Source: Myxococcales bacterium
Lineage (GTDB): Bacteria > Myxococcota_A > Bradymonadia > Bradymonadales > Bradymonadaceae
Length of the DNA stretch: 40,177 nt
Direction: 5' to 3'
Assembly (NCBI GenBank): GCA_007135085.1
Contig: SLJM01000095.1
Span: forward strand, 1-40,177
In this document: positions 35,096 to 40,177 of the stretch, piece by piece
Numbering within the stretch: position 1 is the stretch's first letter
Layout: every line of letters starts with the position of its first letter
The notes under the pieces: model-generated
Seen by the model: the letters and a program-made list of their open reading frames with translations, nothing else
The model's database searches: none
Told to the model about the DNA's origin: nothing
Position numbers and translations under genes: made by a program

Positions 35096-36447
35096 AGAGT
35101 CCAGCGCTCGGCCAATTCGCCCAGGTCGCCGTCGACCTCTCGGAAATCCTCGAGGAGATCGTCGGCCCAGCTTCGCCGGCGGCTCAACCGGTCTTCCAGG
35201 GGCTCCAAAAAGATGGCTTCGCTGTCATGGCCCGCCGATTCGGCCAGACGGTCCAGGCCCTGTCGGGAGGCCTCGACAATGGTCGCGGCCAGATCGGCGA
35301 CGTCGCCGTAGGCCGAGGGGCCGTGAATACCGTCGCGATAGCAGATTTCGATGAGCTCGCGGTGAGCCTCTTCGTCGAGGGGATGGAAGAGATCTTTGAC
35401 CGCCTGGCGAGCCTGGTCGTCGTAGAGCAGGCCCTTCCACAGGGCGGGCAGGGCCATGACCGCCTGGCGGGGGCCGCCGTCGGCGCTTCGCACCTCCACG
35501 AATTGCTTCATCCGTACGTCGGGAAAGGCCGTGGAAAGATGTAATTCGAAATCACCCATCCGGGCCCGGTGGCCCTGGTAGCCCTTGGCCATGAACTCTC
35601 GGAAGGAATGGCCCGCCATATTGACGACCCCGTCGTCGCGGCGAATGAAGAACATGGGCACGTCCAGGACATACTTGAGATAGGTCTCGTAGTCCCAGTC
35701 GGTGCGGTACATAAAGGAGGGCACGCCGGAGCGATCGGGGTCGGTATGCTTGGCCCAGATGAAATTTCGCCGCGATTGATACCCCGTCTCCTTGCGCTCC
35801 TGGATGGGACTGTTGGCAAAGAGAGCTCCCACCACGGGGCTGGCCAGGACGGCGGTGTGGATGAGATCGATGGCGTCTTCTTCGCTGGTATAGTCCAGGT
35901 TGGCCTGAATCGTACAGGTGGCCTTCATCATCCAGTGGGCGAGCTTGCCCCGGGTGGGCATATACTCGCGCATGATTCGGTAGCGTGTCTTCGGCATCCA
36001 GGGCACTTCGTCGAGGCTGATCGAGGGGTTGAGACCCCAGATCACAAAGCGGAGGTCTTCGTCGGCCACTTCATGCAATTCGCGCAGGTGGTCGTCGAAT
36101 TCCCGGGCCGTCTCGAAGACGGTGGAGGTGATCGCCCCCGATAATTCGAATTGGCCGCCCGGTTCCAGGGTGATGGCGCTGCCGTTTCTGGTCACGGCGA
36201 TGATATTTCCGTCGTCTAAGGGGGCCGCTTCCCAACCGAATTGGTCGATGAGGGCCTGGAACAAATCGGCAAATCCGCCGGGTTCGTCAAAGGACAGCAT
36301 CCTGCCCTCGTCGCGGCGCACCACGAATTTTTCGTGCTCCGTGCCGATGCCTCGGGCGTCCAGGGGCTTTTCTCCCTGGCGGAAATAGTCGAGAAGTTGT
36401 TGCCGATCGGTGATCGGGACGGGATTCGAATCGAGATCGCGGGACAT
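35092..36447 (-). CDS. gshA: Glutamate-cysteine ligase, plant/proteobacterial type
   Basis: The 451-aa product matches the GCS2-type ligase also found in plants and alphaproteobacteria. Landmarks are GIGTEHEKFVV (metal and ATP-binding Glu residues), ITLEPGGQFELSG, RYRIMREYMPTRG, MMKATCTIQANLDY, FANSPI and EVRSADGGP. It joins glutamate and cysteine with ATP, the first step of glutathione synthesis. No gshB is in the window. The start at 36447 has no strong ribosome site. It diverges from the TPR lipoprotein gene across 209 bp, which contain a 10-bp CGATCGATCG palindrome near 36630 but no clear promoter. Confidence 0.95.
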   Translation of the reverse strand: MSRDLDSNPVPITDRQQLLDYFRQGEKPLDARGIGTEHEKFVVRRDEGRMLSFDEPGGFADLFQALIDQFGWEAAPLDDGNIIAVTRNGSAITLEPGGQFELSGAITSTVFETAREFDDHLRELHEVADEDLRFVIWGLNPSISLDEVPWMPKTRYRIMREYMPTRGKLAHWMMKATCTIQANLDYTSEEDAIDLIHTAVLASPVVGALFANSPIQERKETGYQSRRNFIWAKHTDPDRSGVPSFMYRTDWDYETYLKYVLDVPMFFIRRDDGVVNMAGHSFREFMAKGYQGHRARMGDFELHLSTAFPDVRMKQFVEVRSADGGPRQAVMALPALWKGLLYDDQARQAVKDLFHPLDEEAHRELIEICYRDGIHGPSAYGDVADLAATIVEASRQGLDRLAESAGHDSEAIFLEPLEDRLSRRRSWADDLLEDFREVDGDLGELAERWTL

Positions 36448-36656
36448 AAATCAGGGCTCGCCGTGGGCGTAAACTACGTCGAGAACGGCCTGGGCCGGGG
36501 GGCTCAAACTGCCGAGCTCGGGAAGGGAGGGAAAACCCTCGAAATCGGATGCAGCCTAATGGAAACGGGCGCCGAGGAAAAGGGATGTAGTTTGCAACTT
36601 CAGCGATAAATATGGTTAAACTGGCGCCGACGATCGATCGGTCTTTTGGAGGTTCT

Positions 36657-39014
36657 ATGAGCAAGTATGACCTGGGTGGTGTACCAGCAGTCCCGGGCCT
36701 GGTGGTATTGGCAGCGATTCTCTTTGGGGTGGCCTGTGCAGGTCCGTCAACCACGATGGAGTGGCCCGATACGCAGACCCTCATCGAAGCCCCCAGGGTC
36801 AGCCCGGAGGAGAGGCCGCGGTTGGTTCGCGCAGACAATGGAATGCTCTTTGTCGTCGGGGATCTCCAGGAGTCACCGAAGGTGGGCGACGTGGTCTTCG
36901 GGCGCTACGACGGGGACTGGCCCGTAGAACAGATGGAGCGGCCTGCCCTCTTCGCCGGTGTCGTCGCCGAGGTGCGAACCCCGCAGATCGTCCACGTCCA
37001 TCCCCTTCATCAATTTCCCGAGATTGATCACCAGGAGTTACGCGTCGAGTTTGCCACCTCCCTGGGCGAAGAGACGATGGGCAAAGGAGTGGCAACCGTC
37101 GATGACGTCGATTTCGACGGGCCCGCTCATCTCGATCTGTCTCTGGGCGGCGAAGCGGGTATCCGATCGGGCGATATGTACGGGATCCTCGGTGGGCTCT
37201 CCGAGGAGTCGGAATCCGTCGATACTCAGATGACCCGGCGTCTCATCGGCGTCTGCATGGTGGTCGATGTCGAGGCCGAGAGCAGCCGATGTCGCCTGAG
37301 ACAGGGGCATCCCCAACACAAATGGGCAGGCACACCGCGCTCGGGTCACCAGGCGATCTTCTTGGAGCCCACCTTCGGCACCTCCCCAAATACGGCCAGA
37401 GTATTGATCTCTCCGACCGGTGATGAGACCGTCGACGCAGTGGTGTTGGAAAATCTGACGGCCTATCTGACTCGTTTTCCCGGCGGGCAGGTCGAAGTAG
37501 AGACTTTCGACGATGAAGTGGACGCTCGAGAGACAGAATTTTACCGCTGGAATCGCCGCGTTCAGGTCGATGAACCGTCGCTTCTGGTAGGGGTGACTCT
37601 CGTCGATGGCGACGACGGGACGCGGGTAGTCGTCAATTATACGGGGCTCGGCTCGGCGATCGGGCCGGGAATGGTCGCAGCTCCTCCCGAAGGAGGGGTC
37701 GATATGGGGTCCGTCGAGGAGATCAGCGAACAGGACTGGACGGGGATTGCTTCCGTTTTGATGGGGGCAGTGCTCGTCTATCGCGGCCAGAACGCCGAGG
37801 CCCTCAGCCACCTCCACGATGCATTGCGCGACCCTCGATTGGCCGGCCCCTTGCGCTGGCACGCCCGCGATCAATACGCCATGCGGTGGGCCGCTCTCGA
37901 TCGCTTCGAAGAGGCGATGTGGCTGGTCATGGAAGACGAGGCGGTGGCCGTGGCCGCCGACGATGAAAAAGCCCGGCAGAACGCATTGGGAACCCTGGTT
38001 CGACTCCACCATCATATCGATCAGGACGATCAGGCCCTGGCCGAAGCAAAGCGTTTCATCCTGGCCTATAGCGACGATCGACAGAGCGCCAATTATGTCT
38101 TCGCCCTGGCTATGGTGGCTGAAATGGCCGCCGCCGCCGGCCGCTTCGACGAGGCCGAGGAGGCCCTCGACGAGCTCGACGAGCTCTGCCCCGACGGCTG
38201 TGAGGGCGATATGGTCTATATGTTGGCAGGCGTTTATTGGGCGGCCGACGACGAAAACCCGGAGATGCAGGATCGCATCGTCGACAGGATGGTCGAGATC
38301 AGTCAGGGCGATCGCGGTGCGATCCGTGCCGCGGCGCGGATGTTCCAGGGCTGGACCTTTATGCGCGACGATAATTTCGAGCAGGCTCTGATGGCTTTTT
38401 TGGAAGCCCGTCGCCTCTACGAAGGGGAGAAGTCGTCCTACGGGGCGGCGAGGGCCCAATTCTTTGTCGCCGTCACTCAAGGGGTGCTCGGAAATAGGCA
38501 GGACGCCTTCGAGCGCGGCCTCGATGCCCTGGAGTTCATGACCGGTGTGCGCGACTACGGATCGACGGTGCGCATCTACGGCCAGCTTTCCAATCTCTAC
38601 CTGGGCATCGATCCCAGCCAGCCTCCGGAGCGCTTCCTCGGCGCCGCCCCACGGGTATTGAGGGCTCATCTCGACGCCCGACTGTCCACCGGCGATTATG
38701 GGTGGGCCTCGGAGGCCGCCTTTGGATACGGGGTCTTTATGCGCTTTGTCGGAGATCTGGATCAGGCCCGTCAGGCTCTCCAGCGAGGCGTGGTCTACGG
38801 CCTTCGGGTGGCAAATCTGGATGTGGTGGCTCGTTGTCACGTACAACTGGCGCTGGTGGCACGAATGGCCGGTGATGAGGATGGATTCCATCAGGAGATG
38901 GAGAGGGCTCAGATCATCGCCGAGGCCATCGATGATCCCGCGCTGGACGAGGAGATCGATACCGTCTTGGAGCCTCCGGAATACGAGAGCGATGAGCCGA
39001 CCCAATTTCTATAA
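36657..39014 (+). CDS. TPR-containing lipoprotein of unknown function
   Basis: The ATG at 36657 has GGAGG 4 nt upstream; an in-frame ATG at 36612 has no ribosome site. The product is 785 aa. A signal helix leads to GVAC (about C27), probably lipidated. Residues about 45-210 form a beta-rich region with repeated GDVV/GDMYGI turns, followed by an alpha/beta stretch (about 235-340). From about 365 on, helical tetratricopeptide repeats run almost to the end: QNAEALSHLHDALRDPRL, AAGRFDEAEEALDELDEL, FEQALMAFLEARRLYEG and DLDQARQALQRGV. TPRs mediate protein contacts, here probably in the periplasm or at the outer membrane. I do not recognise the N-terminal family. Confidence 0.82.
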   Translation: MSKYDLGGVPAVPGLVVLAAILFGVACAGPSTTMEWPDTQTLIEAPRVSPEERPRLVRADNGMLFVVGDLQESPKVGDVVFGRYDGDWPVEQMERPALFAGVVAEVRTPQIVHVHPLHQFPEIDHQELRVEFATSLGEETMGKGVATVDDVDFDGPAHLDLSLGGEAGIRSGDMYGILGGLSEESESVDTQMTRRLIGVCMVVDVEAESSRCRLRQGHPQHKWAGTPRSGHQAIFLEPTFGTSPNTARVLISPTGDETVDAVVLENLTAYLTRFPGGQVEVETFDDEVDARETEFYRWNRRVQVDEPSLLVGVTLVDGDDGTRVVVNYTGLGSAIGPGMVAAPPEGGVDMGSVEEISEQDWTGIASVLMGAVLVYRGQNAEALSHLHDALRDPRLAGPLRWHARDQYAMRWAALDRFEEAMWLVMEDEAVAVAADDEKARQNALGTLVRLHHHIDQDDQALAEAKRFILAYSDDRQSANYVFALAMVAEMAAAAGRFDEAEEALDELDELCPDGCEGDMVYMLAGVYWAADDENPEMQDRIVDRMVEISQGDRGAIRAAARMFQGWTFMRDDNFEQALMAFLEARRLYEGEKSSYGAARAQFFVAVTQGVLGNRQDAFERGLDALEFMTGVRDYGSTVRIYGQLSNLYLGIDPSQPPERFLGAAPRVLRAHLDARLSTGDYGWASEAAFGYGVFMRFVGDLDQARQALQRGVVYGLRVANLDVVARCHVQLALVARMAGDEDGFHQEMERAQIIAEAIDDPALDEEIDTVLEPPEYESDEPTQFL

Positions 39015-39022
39015 AAGTCCCC

Positions 39023-39077
39023 CATTGGCGCGCGGCCAGCTTGGCCGCAATGCGGACTGGCAGTCCGCGCGCCAATG
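39023..39077. repeat. Cruciform-forming palindromic element (REP-like)
   Basis: In the 101-bp gap before manA, CATTGGCGC (39023-39031) pairs with 39069-39077. Inside are two perfect 7-bp hairpins: GCGGCCA-GCT-TGGCCGC (39032-39048) and GCGGACT-GGC-AGTCCGC (39052-39068), separated only by AAT. All other bases are either paired or in the triloops, giving a Y-shaped fold. It has no T tract, so a standard terminator is unlikely. Confidence 0.7.
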
Positions 39078-39115
39078 GAGACTGAACGCTTACTTCCGTA
39101 TTTTTGGAGATGGTC

Positions 39116-40162
39116 ATGAAAGTCGCGCCACATATCGTAAAAACCAGACCATTTTTGGTTCAGAAGGTCTGGGGTGGTCGACGGCTCGAGACTCGTTTCG
39201 GTAAATCTCTGCCCGACGATCAGCCCTATGGCGAGGCCTGGGAGATAGCCGATCTCGACGAAGGGCAGTCCCTGGTCGCCTCGGGACCGCTCGAGGGGCA
39301 TTCCTTGCGAGAGCTGGTCGAAGAGTGGGGACGAGAGTTGGTCGGCAAAAAGGCTCCGAGAGAAGACCAGTTTCCGTTGCTCGTAAAATTACTGGACGCC
39401 AATCGAGATCTGAGCGTACAGGTCCACCCCGGCAAAATAGATGCGGCGAAGATGGAAGGGGCAGCGAGTAAGGAGGAGACCTGGTTGATCCTCGACGCCG
39501 ATGATGAGGCGGCGATCATTCATGGGCTGACCGAGCACGGGGTTCGAGCACAGGATTTTCGCCAGGCCGTCGAACAAGGAGTGGTCCAGGAATTATTGCA
39601 GCGGGTGACCGTGGCCCCCGGCGACGTGGTTCACGTCTCGCCGGGGACGATCCACGCCATCTGCGCCGGCGTGGCCTTGCTGGAGATCCAGGAGCCCTCG
39701 GACACCACCTACAGGGTCTACGATTACGACCGGCCGGGGTTGGATGGCAAACCGCGCCAATTACACCTCGATAAAGCCCTCGAGGTCGCTCATCTGGGGC
39801 GATCGGATGAGATCATTCGCCCAGTTGCCTCCGACACTGAAGACAAGATCGTGAGCGAGTTGGCCAGCTGCAATTCCTATCGAATCGAGCGTTTAGTCTT
39901 TGAGGCCGATACCTCTCTGCGCTGGCGTGTCGACTCCGATTCTCCTCAGGTCGTGCACGTCCTGCAGGGAGAGTTGACGCTGGCTGATGGCCTGGGCGCC
40001 ACTCTGAGGCTGGGCCCCTATGAAAGCGCCATCGTGCCGGCGGCTATGAAGGCCGTCGAGATCTGGGCTCAGGGCTCGGGGGAGCTGATCGTGGCAGGGC
40101 TGGCCGTGGGGCCGCTGGTAGATGAATTGGTCGTGGGCAGGACGGCAGAACTGGTTCCCTGA
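39116..40162 (+). CDS. manA: Mannose-6-phosphate isomerase, type I
   Basis: The ATG at 39116 has GGAG at 6 nt; TTG 39104 and ATG 39110 are in frame but too close to it. The product is 348 aa. It follows type I phosphomannose isomerases: VQKVWGGRRL, GEAWEIAD, LSVQVHPG (zinc-binding Gln and His), KEETWLILD (zinc Glu) and HVSPGTIHAI (zinc His). YRVYDYDR and the C-terminal cupin also match. It interconverts fructose-6-phosphate and mannose-6-phosphate, feeding GDP-mannose and surface polysaccharides. The gene is complete; the window ends 15 bp after the stop. Confidence 0.94.
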   Translation: MKVAPHIVKTRPFLVQKVWGGRRLETRFGKSLPDDQPYGEAWEIADLDEGQSLVASGPLEGHSLRELVEEWGRELVGKKAPREDQFPLLVKLLDANRDLSVQVHPGKIDAAKMEGAASKEETWLILDADDEAAIIHGLTEHGVRAQDFRQAVEQGVVQELLQRVTVAPGDVVHVSPGTIHAICAGVALLEIQEPSDTTYRVYDYDRPGLDGKPRQLHLDKALEVAHLGRSDEIIRPVASDTEDKIVSELASCNSYRIERLVFEADTSLRWRVDSDSPQVVHVLQGELTLADGLGATLRLGPYESAIVPAAMKAVEIWAQGSGELIVAGLAVGPLVDELVVGRTAELVP

Positions 40163-40177
40163 AAGGCCGGGAAAAAA

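Noticed and set aside
36630-36639. CGATCGATCG palindrome before the TPR lipoprotein gene as an operator
   Set aside because: It is only a short tandem of CGAT, common in GC-rich genomes, without extended symmetry.
37038-39005. 655-codon open frame on the - strand opposite the TPR lipoprotein gene
   Set aside because: The + strand frame has a good ribosome site, signal peptide and TPR repeats. The antisense frame shows no recognisable feature.

Overview
The window is GC-rich, gene-dense bacterial DNA. Acidic Asp/Pro/Gly-rich linkers follow the lipoboxes of its lipoproteins. Together with IPT/TIG surface proteins, TadE/G-like proteins, hybrid histidine kinases, a Ser/Thr kinase-FHA protein, a proteobacterial SspB and plant-type GshA, this suggests a member of the Myxococcota/Bradymonadales ('deltaproteobacterial') group. 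That assignment is inferred from protein style and not from a marker gene. I see no prophage, IS element, CRISPR array, tRNA or rRNA.

Layout. 1-833 (-): 5' part of mutS, cut by the window edge. 963-7310 (-): two tandem, paralogous IPT/TIG-repeat lipoproteins of about 1040 aa. 7706-12756 (+): a membrane protein of unknown function followed by three tightly coupled TadE/TadG-like genes, with no Tad secretion machinery nearby. 12788-13897 (-): an extended SDR. 13898-14641: a 744-bp non-coding stretch rich in repeats. 14642-20386 (+): a lipoprotein with three predicted peptidoglycan-cleaving domains, a small lipoprotein, a clear terminator, an M61 peptidase with PDZ domain, and a CcmH-like protein. 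20387-22675 (-): rpsA and a zinc-ribbon protein. 22676-23051: a non-coding stretch that folds into a long hairpin flanked by two smaller ones. 23052-23792 (+): an NRDE/TANGO2 protein. 23811-26219 (-): a TerB-like/acyl-CoA oxidase fusion. 26444-29193 (+): a hybrid histidine kinase and an SspB-family protein. 29200-32442 (-): Ser/Thr kinase-FHA, phosphofructokinase and TPR membrane protein. 32800-34459 (+): a very acidic small lipoprotein with its own terminator, then tgt. 34466-36447 (-): gshA overlapping an M23 peptidase. 36657-40162 (+): a TPR lipoprotein, a cruciform repeat, and manA.

How the genes work together. Much of the left half concerns the cell surface: TIG lipoproteins, pilin-like TadE/G proteins and a three-domain peptidoglycan hydrolase. 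The right half is largely housekeeping (translation, tRNA modification, glutathione synthesis, sugar phosphate metabolism, proteolysis adaptor) interleaved with signalling genes. Genes alternate between strands in short blocks. All five convergent gene pairs lie 0 to 31 bp apart, so there is no room for ordinary terminators between them. The non-coding interest lies in the divergent intergenic regions, several of which hold inverted or helically phased repeats.
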